Below, in pieces: positions 33,809 to 42,733 of a stretch of DNA of 64,000 nt (within the stretch, counting starts at the first letter, position 1; each line of letters begins with the position of its first letter). The notes beneath the pieces were generated by a model that did no database searches, was not told the DNA's origin, and saw only the letters and a program-made list of their open reading frames with translations. A program made the position numbers and the translations under genes. The stretch is from the NCBI GenBank assembly GCA_963735495.1, contig CAVTLG010000011.1:1-64000 (forward strand). Direction: 5' to 3'. The stretch comes from CAVTLG01 sp963735495. Its GTDB lineage: Bacteria > Chloroflexota > Ktedonobacteria > Ktedonobacterales > Ktedonobacteraceae.

Positions 33809-35604
33809 ACTCATGGTTCGCTCAAATTTTGACGAGATTTCAAAATTGTAATACACTACAAGCATGAAAGAGACATTGAACATTGAAACTGAACGTGTAG
33901 ATGATATTGCGCTATTACTAGCACACATGCAGCGCATGAATATATCTGAGCTGCTAGATAAGCATATCCCAGTTCATGGCAATCGGAAGGGATTAAGCGT
34001 AGGAAACGTGACGATGGTCTGGCTCTCCCATATCCTTTCAGAAGCGGATCATAAAATGCACCATGTACAAGAGTGGGCAATGCGACGAAAAGAAATACTA
34101 CGTGGCTGCGGATTGAAGACGCTTAAATCACAAGACATGACAGATGATCGCCTTGCAGATATTTTGCATGCTTTAAGTAGCGATATCCATTGGTCAGCGT
34201 TTGAACAGGATTTGATGGGAAGCCTGGTGCGAGTGTATGATATGCAAAAAGCACGCATACGTGTTGATACAACGAGCGTCATGAGTTATGCTGAAGTGAA
34301 TGAGCAGGGATTACTGCAATTCGGGCACAGCAAAGACCATCGACCTGACCTGCCACAACTCAAACTGGTGCTCGCCAGTTTGGATCCTTTGGGAATGCCA
34401 TTGGCGACCGAAGTGATTTCGGGTGAAAAGGCAGATGACCCGGTATACCTGCCAATCATAAAGCGGGTGCGTGAAGGACTGAAAAGAGAAGGGTTGTTGT
34501 ATATAGGGGATTGCAAGATGGCAGCATTCCAAACACGTGCTACCATTCAATCCTCGAAAGATTTTTATTTATGCCCTCTTTCAGCCATACACATCTCATC
34601 ACAGCAACTCCAGCAAGAAGTAGATACCTTGAGAAAGAACGGAGAGCCGCTCATAAAGGTTGAACGCATGAATGAGAGAAATGAGCATATTTGTATTGCT
34701 CAAGGGTATGAAATGGGCCAAGAGCTGGAGAGCGAGAGAGATGGGCAGATATCTGCATGGACGGAACGCCGATTGCTGATCCAATCAACAAGTGGAGCAG
34801 AAGGAGCGAAGCGTTCTTTACTAGAACGCTTAGAAAAAGCAGAGCAAGCTATACAGGAGCTATTGGTGAGAAAGCAAGGAAAGCAGCGCCTAAAAACACG
34901 TGTGGAAGTAGAGAGAGCCATACAAGAGGTGTTAAAGATATTTCGCGTGGAAGATTTATTAGAGGTTGCTATTTATGAAGAAAAGCGGGAAATACCAGTT
35001 CGTGCTTATAGAGGAAAAATCTCCTCAGCACGTCAAGAGAGCCTTTTTACGATCAAGAGTGCACGAGTGGAAAAAGCCCTCGAGTATACGATAAGTCATC
35101 TGAGCTGGCGTGTGTATGTGACGAATCAGGAAAAAGAATATCTTTCTTTAGAACAAGCTGTAGAGGCATACTATGATGAATATCTTGTCGAGCGGTGCTT
35201 CGGGCGCCTCAAAGGACATCCTTTCTCATTGGCTCCTCTCTATGTGCAGCGTGATGATCATCGAGTAGGATTAGTGCGCTTGTTGACGATTGCTTTGCGT
35301 GTTTTAACGCTGTTGGAAGGGGTCGTTCGTCAACGTTTACAAGAGCTGAAAGGAGAGCTTGCTGGACTCTACGCAGGAAATCCCAAACGTCGCACGAATC
35401 AACCGACTGCGGAACGCTTATTGGAAGCCTTCCATGAAGTGACGCTTACCATCGTTCGTGCTCCTGGTTTCATACAACGCCATATCACGCCGCTTTCTTC
35501 GCTTCAGCAAGAAATTTTAACATTATTAGGCTTTACGCCTGTCATCTATTCTCAATTGGCGGATGATTCTTAATTTCCGTCTGGAAAATGAGCGAACCAT
35601 GAGT
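33809..35604 (+). mobile_element. IS1634-type insertion sequence
   Basis: The ends are inverted: ACTCATGGTTCGCTCA from 33809, and its reverse complement ending at 35604, with weaker identity further in. A direct duplication ATGG flanks it (33805-33808 and 35605-35608). The 1.8-kb element codes one transposase. Its right end abuts the start codon of the next gene. Confidence 0.85.
33864..35573 (+). CDS. IS1634 family transposase
   Basis: The 569-residue protein starts MKETLNIETERVDDIALLL. DDE landmarks: RVDTTSVMSY (D135), the family hallmark FGHSKDHRPDLPQLK, LLYIGDCKMA (D216), and a late glutamate in YLVERCFGRLKGHPF. A long helical insertion (RLEKAEQAIQELLVRKQGKQ) precedes it. Length is normal and no break is seen, so the element may be active. 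Confidence 0.9.
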   Translation: MKETLNIETERVDDIALLLAHMQRMNISELLDKHIPVHGNRKGLSVGNVTMVWLSHILSEADHKMHHVQEWAMRRKEILRGCGLKTLKSQDMTDDRLADILHALSSDIHWSAFEQDLMGSLVRVYDMQKARIRVDTTSVMSYAEVNEQGLLQFGHSKDHRPDLPQLKLVLASLDPLGMPLATEVISGEKADDPVYLPIIKRVREGLKREGLLYIGDCKMAAFQTRATIQSSKDFYLCPLSAIHISSQQLQQEVDTLRKNGEPLIKVERMNERNEHICIAQGYEMGQELESERDGQISAWTERRLLIQSTSGAEGAKRSLLERLEKAEQAIQELLVRKQGKQRLKTRVEVERAIQEVLKIFRVEDLLEVAIYEEKREIPVRAYRGKISSARQESLFTIKSARVEKALEYTISHLSWRVYVTNQEKEYLSLEQAVEAYYDEYLVERCFGRLKGHPFSLAPLYVQRDDHRVGLVRLLTIALRVLTLLEGVVRQRLQELKGELAGLYAGNPKRRTNQPTAERLLEAFHEVTLTIVRAPGFIQRHITPLSSLQQEILTLLGFTPVIYSQLADDS

Positions 35605-36249
35605 ATGGATATTGCGATTTTCCTCTATGACGGATTCACCGCGCTTGATGCTATTGGCCCCTATGAGGTGTTAAGCTGCCTTCCCGATAGCAACGTCCAC
35701 TTCATCGCGGAAACGGCGGGACCGAAACGCACAGATACCCAGGCGCTTGCGCTCGTCGCGGACGCCTCTCTTGCCGAAGTTCCCCATCCAGATATCTTCC
35801 TCATTCCTGGTGGAGGTACTGGCAACATGGCCGCCGCCCAGAATGAGCTCATTCTGGCCTGGGTACGAGAGGCGCATACGACTTCGCGTTGGAGCACCTC
35901 AGTCTGTACAGGCGCATTCATCCTTGGCGCAGCAGGCGTGTTAAAGGGCAAACGTGCCACGACCTACTGGGATGCTGGCCCACACCTCCAACAACAGACG
36001 GGAGCTACCTTTGTTGCGCAACGCTATGTGCAAGATGGAAAAATTCTCACCGCTGCGGGTGTTTCGGCAGGGATCGACATGGCTCTCTTTCTCGTCAGCC
36101 AATTGACCGATGACGAGACGGCTCAGGCTACTCAACTTGTCCTGGAGTATGATCCTCAGCCCCCATTCGACACAGGGGCGCCGCAGAAAGCACCCTCTTC
36201 CATCGTTGCTCTGGCGCACCACTTGCTCCAAACAGGGAAGCGGCGCTAA
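35605..36249 (+). CDS. DJ-1/PfpI family protein (isonitrile hydratase-like)
   Basis: I start at ATG 35605 (MDIAIFLYDGFTALDAIGPY), the regenerated original start; an in-frame ATG at 35599 lies in the IS end. The 214-residue protein has FLIPGGGTGNM, and the nucleophile elbow STSVCTGAFILGAAG with C101, followed by ATTYWDAGPHL. These fit the isonitrile hydratase/transcriptional-regulator branch of DJ-1/PfpI but without an AraC domain. It precedes an iron-type ABC transporter by ~30 bases and is probably co-transcribed. The IS has separated it from its former ribosome site. Confidence 0.85.
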   Translation: MDIAIFLYDGFTALDAIGPYEVLSCLPDSNVHFIAETAGPKRTDTQALALVADASLAEVPHPDIFLIPGGGTGNMAAAQNELILAWVREAHTTSRWSTSVCTGAFILGAAGVLKGKRATTYWDAGPHLQQQTGATFVAQRYVQDGKILTAAGVSAGIDMALFLVSQLTDDETAQATQLVLEYDPQPPFDTGAPQKAPSSIVALAHHLLQTGKRR

Positions 36250-36279
36250 CGCCGCTTATGAAGAAAGGAAACAAAATTT

Positions 36280-37317
36280 ATGTCTTCTCACCTCATTCAT
36301 TTTCATTCGCGCCTGATCGTGTTCTGCCTCCTTGCGCTCGTGCTTCTTGTGCCGATTGCTGCTTGTGGAGCTTCGTCCAACCTGCCCTCCTCAGGCTCGG
36401 CGGCTTCTGCGTATCAACCGGTCACCATCCAGAACTGTGGGCAGACGCTCACCTTTACCAAACCGCCAACCCGTGTCATCTCAACCCTGCAAAACACCAC
36501 CGATATTTTGCTTGCTCTGGGCCTGGGGGATCGGATTGTTGGCATCTATTATAAAGTATTGTATCGGGCGGAACCGCGCTTTCAAGCGCAGTACGCTCGT
36601 CTTCACAATCTTGGTGGCGATATGACAAGCACTGTTCCCTCAAAGGAAGTCGTGCTGAGTACCCATCCTGACTTCGTGTTCTCAGCCTATCCAGCGGGTG
36701 ATTTTCTCACTTCTTATGGAGAGGTCACTCAGGACCAGTTCAAGGCGCAAGGTGCTCAGATCTATGGCATCAGTGGCGAGTGCACAGCGAACTCCACGCA
36801 GGTCCGTGCTACCAGCATCTATGATGATATTCTCAACATCGGACGTATCTTTGGTATTCTGCCAAAGGCACAACAGCTAGTCAATGGGATGAAACAACAT
36901 ATCGATGCCGTTCAGAAGCGTGTGGCCTCTCTCACGCCAACCAGCGTGATCGCTCTCCCTATTGGCTCAACAACACAAGGAGCAGCTCCCCTGACTGTGG
37001 TTGGGGCGGGCATGTATACCGACCTGCTGCATCTAGCGGGGGCAACCAACCTTTTTGGCACGCAGAATCAAACCTATCCGATGATCAGCCAAGAAGCCTT
37101 TGCTGCCCAAAATCCAAAGTCATACGTTCTTATCAGCTTCAAAGGGGCAAATCCTTCTACATTTAGCTCCTACCTGTTCTCAAGCTATCCGAATACCCCT
37201 GCATCAAAGCAACATCGAGCGATTGTGATCGATGCCGACCAATGGAATGCTGGCATTTTCGTGCCGGATACCGTTGAGAAGCTCGCTCGCTTCTTCCATC
37301 CGGAGGCGTTCCAATGA
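36280..37317 (+). CDS. siderophore/cobalamin-type ABC transporter substrate-binding lipoprotein
   Basis: The protein has a lipoprotein signal (FCLLALVLLVPIAAC, lipidated C29). The mature part is a class III binding fold: PTRVISTLQNTTDILLALGL and GDRIVGIYYK near the start, a long connecting helix (QQLVNGMKQHIDAVQKRVAS), then GAGMYTDLLHLAGATNLFGT and PKSYVLISF. It would capture iron-siderophore, heme or cobalamin outside the membrane. ATG 36280 follows AAGAAAGG. Its stop overlaps the permease start by 4 bases (ATGA). Confidence 0.88.
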   Translation: MSSHLIHFHSRLIVFCLLALVLLVPIAACGASSNLPSSGSAASAYQPVTIQNCGQTLTFTKPPTRVISTLQNTTDILLALGLGDRIVGIYYKVLYRAEPRFQAQYARLHNLGGDMTSTVPSKEVVLSTHPDFVFSAYPAGDFLTSYGEVTQDQFKAQGAQIYGISGECTANSTQVRATSIYDDILNIGRIFGILPKAQQLVNGMKQHIDAVQKRVASLTPTSVIALPIGSTTQGAAPLTVVGAGMYTDLLHLAGATNLFGTQNQTYPMISQEAFAAQNPKSYVLISFKGANPSTFSSYLFSSYPNTPASKQHRAIVIDADQWNAGIFVPDTVEKLARFFHPEAFQ

Positions 37318-38423
37318 TCCTCAAAACTGGATCGGCTCCTGTCACGCACCAGCGCAGATACCGCCTCTCTGCTCACCGGCGTTTTTGGATCCTCCTTGTA
37401 GGATTGGTCCTCACACTGGTAGGGGTCCTGCTGGTATCAGTGTGTGTCGGAGCTGTCTCAATCCCTTTGCCCCATGTCATCACTATTCTCACGTACCATC
37501 TCTTGCCTGGACACTTCGCAGGATCAACCATTGATCCGACAGAGGACGATATTGTCTGGAGCTTGCGCCTACCGCGTGTGCTGCTGGCTGGCGTGGTCGG
37601 GGCAGCCCTTGCAGTAAGCGGCACTATCTTGCAGGCACTCATCCGCAACCCACTCGCCGACCCCTATATCTTCGGGGTCTCTTCAGGAGCATCGGTTGGT
37701 GCGGTGGCCGTCCTCACACTTGGGCCAGTGCTCGTCGTTGGCTTCTCCTTTCAAGCGGCAGCGTTTGTGGGGGCCCTGATCACCATGCTCCTGGTGTATC
37801 TGCTGGCGCAGCAAGGAGGTCGCCTGGTGCCGACTCGTTTATTGCTTGCGGGCGTGGCCCTGGGGTACACGCTCCAAGCTGTGACCAGCTATCTCGTCTT
37901 GATCTCTAGTCGGCCAGACGGCGGTGTTGCGGGAGTGCTCTATTGGCTCGCTGGCTCTCTTTCAAACGCGACCTGGGGTGATCTTGGCTTACCAGCGCTG
38001 GTACTCTTGCTGACCACCATCCTCCTGCTCTTGCAGGCACGCCCCCTGAATGCTCTCTTGACAGGGGAAGAGACGGCCACGAGCCTGGGCATCAATCTGG
38101 CGCGTTTCCGACTCCAACTCTTTCTCCTAACCTCTTTGCTTGTGGGAACCGCTGTCGCAGTGAGCGGCGCGATTGGTTTTGTGGGTTTAATGATCCCTCA
38201 TATCGCCCGCCTGTTCGTCGGAGCCAACCATCGCCGCCTGTTGCCACTCGTTGCTTTAGGAGGGGCGGTCTATTTGATGCTGGTAGATCTGCTGGGACGC
38301 ATGCTGATTGCCCCACAAGAGATTCCAGTCGGTATTATGACCGCTGCGTTGGGAGGACCGTTTTTCCTCTACCTGCTCAACCGACGTGGCAAACCTGGGA
38401 GGAGAGGAGCGCTTGAAGGATGA
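37314..38423 (+). CDS. FecCD-type ABC transporter permease
   Basis: The 369-residue protein shows FecCD signatures: LPRVLLAGVVGAALAVSGTI, QALIRNPLADPYIFGVSSGA near residue 105, a middle domain with MLLVYLLAQQGG, and GAIGFVGLMIPHIARLFVGA, DLLGRMLIAPQEIPVGIMTA near the end. About nine hydrophobic segments are visible. It forms the membrane channel for the binding protein upstream and overlaps the ATPase gene by 4 bases. Confidence 0.93.
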   Translation: MILKTGSAPVTHQRRYRLSAHRRFWILLVGLVLTLVGVLLVSVCVGAVSIPLPHVITILTYHLLPGHFAGSTIDPTEDDIVWSLRLPRVLLAGVVGAALAVSGTILQALIRNPLADPYIFGVSSGASVGAVAVLTLGPVLVVGFSFQAAAFVGALITMLLVYLLAQQGGRLVPTRLLLAGVALGYTLQAVTSYLVLISSRPDGGVAGVLYWLAGSLSNATWGDLGLPALVLLLTTILLLLQARPLNALLTGEETATSLGINLARFRLQLFLLTSLLVGTAVAVSGAIGFVGLMIPHIARLFVGANHRRLLPLVALGGAVYLMLVDLLGRMLIAPQEIPVGIMTAALGGPFFLYLLNRRGKPGRRGALEG

Positions 38424-39286
38424 GCAGTATCAAGAGAAGAATGAGTCCGCAAGAAGACCACGCAGTGGGGATGCATCTGGAAACACGAGCAGTGACCGTC
38501 GAACTGGCCGGACAGCGCATCGTGCATGAGATAAACCTGTGTCTGGAGGCTGGCGAGATCGTGGGACTGCTCGGCCCCAATGGCAGTGGCAAATCAACGT
38601 TGCTACGCACCATCTATCGGGTGATCCGGCCCGTTGCAGGAGAGGTCTTGCTCAATGAGGACGAGGTCTGGAAACTCAGTGCCCGCGAGAGCGCGCGCCG
38701 GACTGGCGTGGTGGTGCAGGAAGCATCCGCTGATTTTCTCTTCACGGTTCGCGAGATCGTTCACCTGGGACGTATCCCTCAGAAAGGGATACTGGAAAGG
38801 GAGACGCACGAGGATGAACAGATCGTGACACAGGCACTGGAACGCGTGGATATGCTCAACTTTGCCGAACGTGAGTATCTAACGCTTTCGGGAGGAGAGA
38901 AGCAACGGGTGCTGGTTGCACGCGCACTGGCCCAACAGCCAAAACTCTTCGTCCTCGACGAGCCAACCAATCACCTGGACATTCACCATCAACTGGAACT
39001 GCTGGAAATCATCCGTGGGCTGAGGATGACGACGCTGCTGACTTTGCACGATCTCAACCTCGCGGTCGCCTATTGCCATCGCCTCTATCTGCTTTCCGAT
39101 GGAAAAATCGTGGCTCAAGGAACACCAGAGCAGGCGCTGACGCCTGAGATCATCGAGCAGGTATTCCATGTGCGGGCAGCCATTGGCACCCATCCTCTCA
39201 CCGGAGGAATGCACCTTTTCCTCGTTCCTTTGCTAGAGGGAAAGAAGAACAGTGATCGTAACGAGAAAGCAGACGCTCTAGAGTAA
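38420..39286 (+). CDS. FecE-type ABC transporter ATP-binding protein
   Basis: The 288-residue ATPase has Walker A GPNGSGKST at 52-60, Q-loop VVVQEAS, signature LSGGEKQRV near 156, Walker B LFVLDEP near 176-182 and the H-loop TLHDLN. It powers uptake through the FecCD-type permease. ATG 38420 is coupled to the permease stop; in-frame ATGs at codons 8 and 18 are alternatives. The gene ends the operon. Confidence 0.92.
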   Translation: MSSIKRRMSPQEDHAVGMHLETRAVTVELAGQRIVHEINLCLEAGEIVGLLGPNGSGKSTLLRTIYRVIRPVAGEVLLNEDEVWKLSARESARRTGVVVQEASADFLFTVREIVHLGRIPQKGILERETHEDEQIVTQALERVDMLNFAEREYLTLSGGEKQRVLVARALAQQPKLFVLDEPTNHLDIHHQLELLEIIRGLRMTTLLTLHDLNLAVAYCHRLYLLSDGKIVAQGTPEQALTPEIIEQVFHVRAAIGTHPLTGGMHLFLVPLLEGKKNSDRNEKADALE

Positions 39287-39736
39287 GACGAGGTTGATCA
39301 TTCCAGCGGAAACAAGTCATGTACCCTTCAAGCTATCGCAGCGAATAGCCTATTCGCTGCGATACCTGCACCTTTGGGGGCCAAAACGTTATAGCTGTTC
39401 CCGCACATTATTGTAACGATCCCCTCAATCCGCATTAGGTACGATAGAGCAGATAGAGGGACCTGATTTGTTGGAAATACCAACCCTTGCCAATGCGTTC
39501 GCACATTTTGCAGACATATCTTTATTTGCCATTCATGAAATTTCACACATATGAAGTCGCTTACGCCCGCTACTCTGCCCCTGGTGACAGCTTACGTAGC
39601 TCTACCTCCTGAGGTGGATGGACAAGAAAAGAGGCTCAAAATGCGGTTATTTTCCTGTCTAAAAAGCTCTTCTGTAAAGAGGCTCTCGGAAACTATTGCT
39701 TAGAACGGCTTCTAGTGCTATATTACAATGGTAGCC
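39287..39736 (+). promoter_or_regulatory. gene-free stretch: perfect palindrome and presumed CRISPR leader
   Basis: No ORF is convincing. At 39334-39364 TATCGCAGCGAATAG and CTATTCGCTGCGATA form a perfect 15-bp inverted repeat with a 1-base centre, just after the ABC operon; there is no T-run. The ~150 bases before 39737 would be the leader of the array if transcription runs along the plus strand. Confidence 0.5.
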
Positions 39737-40135
39737 CTTTAAAGGGGAAAACGCCTGATTGCGGGATTGAAACACCCATAGTACGTATACTGCGTGCTTC
39801 TATAGCCTGATCTTTAAAGGGGAAAACGCCTGATTGCGGGATTGAAACACCAACCCGAAGGCGATGGCGCTGATCACCACCTCCCTTTAAAGGGGAAAAC
39901 GCCTGATTGCGGGATTGAAACATGCATTTGGTCCTCCATTTTTTTGTGCTTCTTCGGATGCTTTAAAGGGGAAAACGCCTGATTGCGGGATTGAAACACA
40001 TCTCTCTGAGTACCTTTCAATGGAGTTCTCATTTCTTTAAAGGGGAAAACGCCTGATTGCGGGATTGAAACAGTTGAGCAGGAACGGACGCTCGTCGACC
40101 ACATACGTGCTTTAAAGGGGAAAACGCCTGATTGC
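39737..40135 (+). CRISPR. orphan CRISPR array, five intact repeats plus a degenerate terminal repeat
   Basis: The 37-bp repeat starts CTTTAAAGGGGAAAACGCC and ends GCGGGATTGAAAC. Exact copies begin at 39737, 39812, 39885, 39961 and 40035. A sixth copy at 40110 keeps only the first 26 bases. Spacers are 38, 36, 39, 37 and 38 bases and mutually unrelated. The ATTGAAAC end and the degenerate copy at the right set the direction as plus strand, with the trailer at 40135. This repeat end is typical of type I or III systems. No cas gene occurs in the window. Confidence 0.95.
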
Positions 40136-40314
40136 ATCTGCTATACTTCGAGTGGTCCGGTAGCAATCTCCCACAACGGCGTTACCAGCGAGTGACGCCG
40201 CAACGCCTCCAGAAGAAAAGCCAACGTAAAAACCAGTGACCTCCCCTCTGATCGTCACGGATACTTGCATATTTTCGTTATCTACAAAAGAGGTGTTAAG
40301 TAACTGCTCTTCGT

Positions 40315-42683
40315 CACTACAACCGCACTTAATAAGGATGAGTTTCTGAAGAGGACTCTTCTGTGAGACACAGGTCCCCTCTGATGAAGGAATAAAGGAT
40401 GATGCAGAATTGTTGTGTTTTGTGGAAGTGTCGGAGAGGAAGCAGAGAAGCTCTGCATATGTGGTAAGTCAGGTGTTCTCGCGCGAATTCATCCCCATGA
40501 TTTGCTATCGCACAAGTGACCGTCCGTTGGAAAACCACTCGTTTTCAAAACTTCTTCCGTTTGGCTTCTCTTGAGATTGACACCCCACGAGGAGTGCAAC
40601 CCGTTCCGCATGACCATTCCCGATTTTGAGCCTCCATGTACACCCTCTGAATCCATTCCAAAAACACGAACCGCGAGAAGGAAAATGCAAAATACGGAAG
40701 AATTAAGAATAGCAGTAGATAGCTGGGTAAAAGGATTGGCCGCTCTGCATGGACGCATTGCGAAACATTTTATCCGTGGGGAGCCTCGTCAGCATGCCTT
40801 GACCTATCTCAAAGGACTGCTCGGCCCCCTTGAACGGAAAAATGGATGGCAGATTGCCGAGTGGGGAGGGGATCAAACACCCGATGGGATCCAACGCCTC
40901 CTCGCGAAGGCGAAATGGGATGCGAATCTCGTCCGCGATGATCTCCAACGCTACGTGATGGAGCATTTGGCTGATCCACAAGCCGTCTTGATTGTGGATG
41001 AGACGGGATTTCCCAAGCAAGGGGACAAGTCAGCAGGAGTCCAAGTTCAATATTGTGGACCCACGGGAGAGGTCGAGAATTGTCAGGTGGGCGTCTTTGT
41101 CGCGTATGCTGGTGCGGGAAGTGCGACCTTTCTGGATCGAGAACTCTACCTTCCTGAAAGCTGGACCCAGGACCAAGAGCGTCGAGACGTCGCAGGTATC
41201 CCCACGTCGATTGCCTATATTCCCAAAACGAAACTGGCACGACAGATGATTGAGCGGGGAAAGATTTCAGGAATCCCTTTCGCATGGGTGGCAGCAGATG
41301 CGCTCTATGGCGATGACGCTGACCTACGAACCTGGCTTGAAGATCAAGGTTTGCCCTATGTGCTGGGGGTTCACTCTGATGAGCCTGTGGCTCTTCTCAC
41401 CGAACAAGGCATGCGGATGATGGCGGTGAAAGACGTGGTGGATGCGCAGCAGAAGTGGCAACGGCTCAGTATGGCAGAGGGCACGAAAGGTCCACGAGTG
41501 TTTGACTGGGCTTGCTTGAGAGTGTTGCATCGTGGCAGGGATGATCAACAGCACTGGTTGCTCATCCGCCGGAGTGTCGTCAATCCTACGGACTTGGCTT
41601 TCTATCTGGTCTATGGACCAGTCGGGACAACTCTGCAGGAAATGATACGAGTTGTGGGAGTTCGCTGGAAAATTGAGGAGGTCTTTGAAGCGGCGAAAGA
41701 AGAGGTAGGCTTCGATCAGTACGAGGTGCGGATTTGGACGAGCTGGTATCGACATATGACCTTAGCCATGCTGGCTCACGCTTACCTCACGGTGATGCGA
41801 ACTCAGACTGAACGATCCGCTCCAACAGATCTTTTAGAAATGGGAGTGGAGCTGCTTCCTCTGACCGTCTCGGAAGTGCGTCACCTCCTATGGCAAACGG
41901 TTTGGTCGCACACGCCACCATTCTGGTTTATTCTGGCATGGTCACTGTGGCGCAGACGGCATCAAGCTCGTGCAAAGCACTCACATGCCAAGCACCGACG
42001 TGCAAGATTACAGACAAACGTAGCGGTCCCATCCCGCGATTCTGCTGAGTCGCAAGCCTATTGTGAGAGACTCAAGGGTCGGAGAGGGCAGCAAAAAGGG
42101 AAAGTGGGATCACGCCTGTTGACCCAAGTTCAGCACACTGTTGATGATCAGTATCTCCTGATGGGGAAAACAGAGGCGCAGTCTTCTCACTTCTCTGACT
42201 CTCTTGAATGGCAAGCCTCCCTTGAGAGTCTCACTTCTTTTCACTTCTCTGGAAAAAATGGGCGTTTTACTGCACGCAAAGAGAAAGTAAAAGGACACTA
42301 TTATTACTGGTGGGCATACCGGAAATATCACAACAAACAATACAAGCACTATATCGGGACCTCTGCGATGCTTTCGCCGCAGCATCTAGAGCAGGTTGCA
42401 GCTGCATTGCAGACCAGAATTGCAGAGATCTCTAGCGAGCATTGAAAGGAGGACACGTCCAAATCGAGCCTACTCCGTCAGGAACGTTCTCTGAGGAGGC
42501 AGAAGAGATCAGGATGGGAGCCAGCGCAACGTCCCTCGAAGGAGATTTATACAGAAGATTCGTTCTCCTGCTGAGTTTCTCATGGAGAAAGTGAGTCTAT
42601 CGATAATGACGACAAGACAACTTCACGTCATCTCTTTCGAACGTTTTTGCAACTGCTGTGCTTAGCTAAGTGCGGTTGTAGTG
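40315..42683 (+). mobile_element. second IS701-type element
   Basis: Terminal inverted repeats CACTACAACCGCACTTA at 40315-40331 and 42667-42683 are identical over 17 bases, with weaker identity outside (CTGCT on both sides). One long ORF fills it. The left end is ~180 bases from the CRISPR array, which lost its last repeat's 3' third, but no causal link can be read. The ~280 bases after the ORF hold no other gene. Confidence 0.8.
40685..42445 (+). CDS. IS701 family transposase with fused C-terminal DNA-binding-like domain
   Basis: I choose ATG 40685 (MQNTEELRIAVDSWVKGLAA), after GAAGGAAA, giving 586 residues. The core has LKGLLGPLERKNGWQIAEW, VLIVDETGFPKQGDKSAGVQ, WVAADALYGDDADL and EEVFEAAKEEVGFDQYEVR (DDE). 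After residue ~440 there is a linker, then ~90 residues with SLESLTSFHFSGKNGRFTA, YYWWAYRKYHNKQYKHYIG and a helix. The same domain is a separate gene in the first IS701-type element. It probably contacts DNA. Confidence 0.9.
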   Translation: MQNTEELRIAVDSWVKGLAALHGRIAKHFIRGEPRQHALTYLKGLLGPLERKNGWQIAEWGGDQTPDGIQRLLAKAKWDANLVRDDLQRYVMEHLADPQAVLIVDETGFPKQGDKSAGVQVQYCGPTGEVENCQVGVFVAYAGAGSATFLDRELYLPESWTQDQERRDVAGIPTSIAYIPKTKLARQMIERGKISGIPFAWVAADALYGDDADLRTWLEDQGLPYVLGVHSDEPVALLTEQGMRMMAVKDVVDAQQKWQRLSMAEGTKGPRVFDWACLRVLHRGRDDQQHWLLIRRSVVNPTDLAFYLVYGPVGTTLQEMIRVVGVRWKIEEVFEAAKEEVGFDQYEVRIWTSWYRHMTLAMLAHAYLTVMRTQTERSAPTDLLEMGVELLPLTVSEVRHLLWQTVWSHTPPFWFILAWSLWRRRHQARAKHSHAKHRRARLQTNVAVPSRDSAESQAYCERLKGRRGQQKGKVGSRLLTQVQHTVDDQYLLMGKTEAQSSHFSDSLEWQASLESLTSFHFSGKNGRFTARKEKVKGHYYYWWAYRKYHNKQYKHYIGTSAMLSPQHLEQVAAALQTRIAEISSEH

Positions 42684-42733
42684 GATAGCAGGAGTTATGC
42701 AACACCACCACGTTTCTTCCTGGCTTGCCTCTG

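Noticed and set aside
39723..40137. Minus-strand frames reading SQSRNQAFSPLKG repeatedly across 39.7-40.1 kb.
   Set aside because: They are translations of the CRISPR repeat, not genes.
40112..40270. A 52-codon minus-strand ORF (MQVSVTIRGEVTGFYVGFSS...) ending inside the degenerate last CRISPR repeat.
   Set aside because: It looks protein-like but has no ribosome site, is short, and its last codons are repeat sequence; not enough to call a gene.
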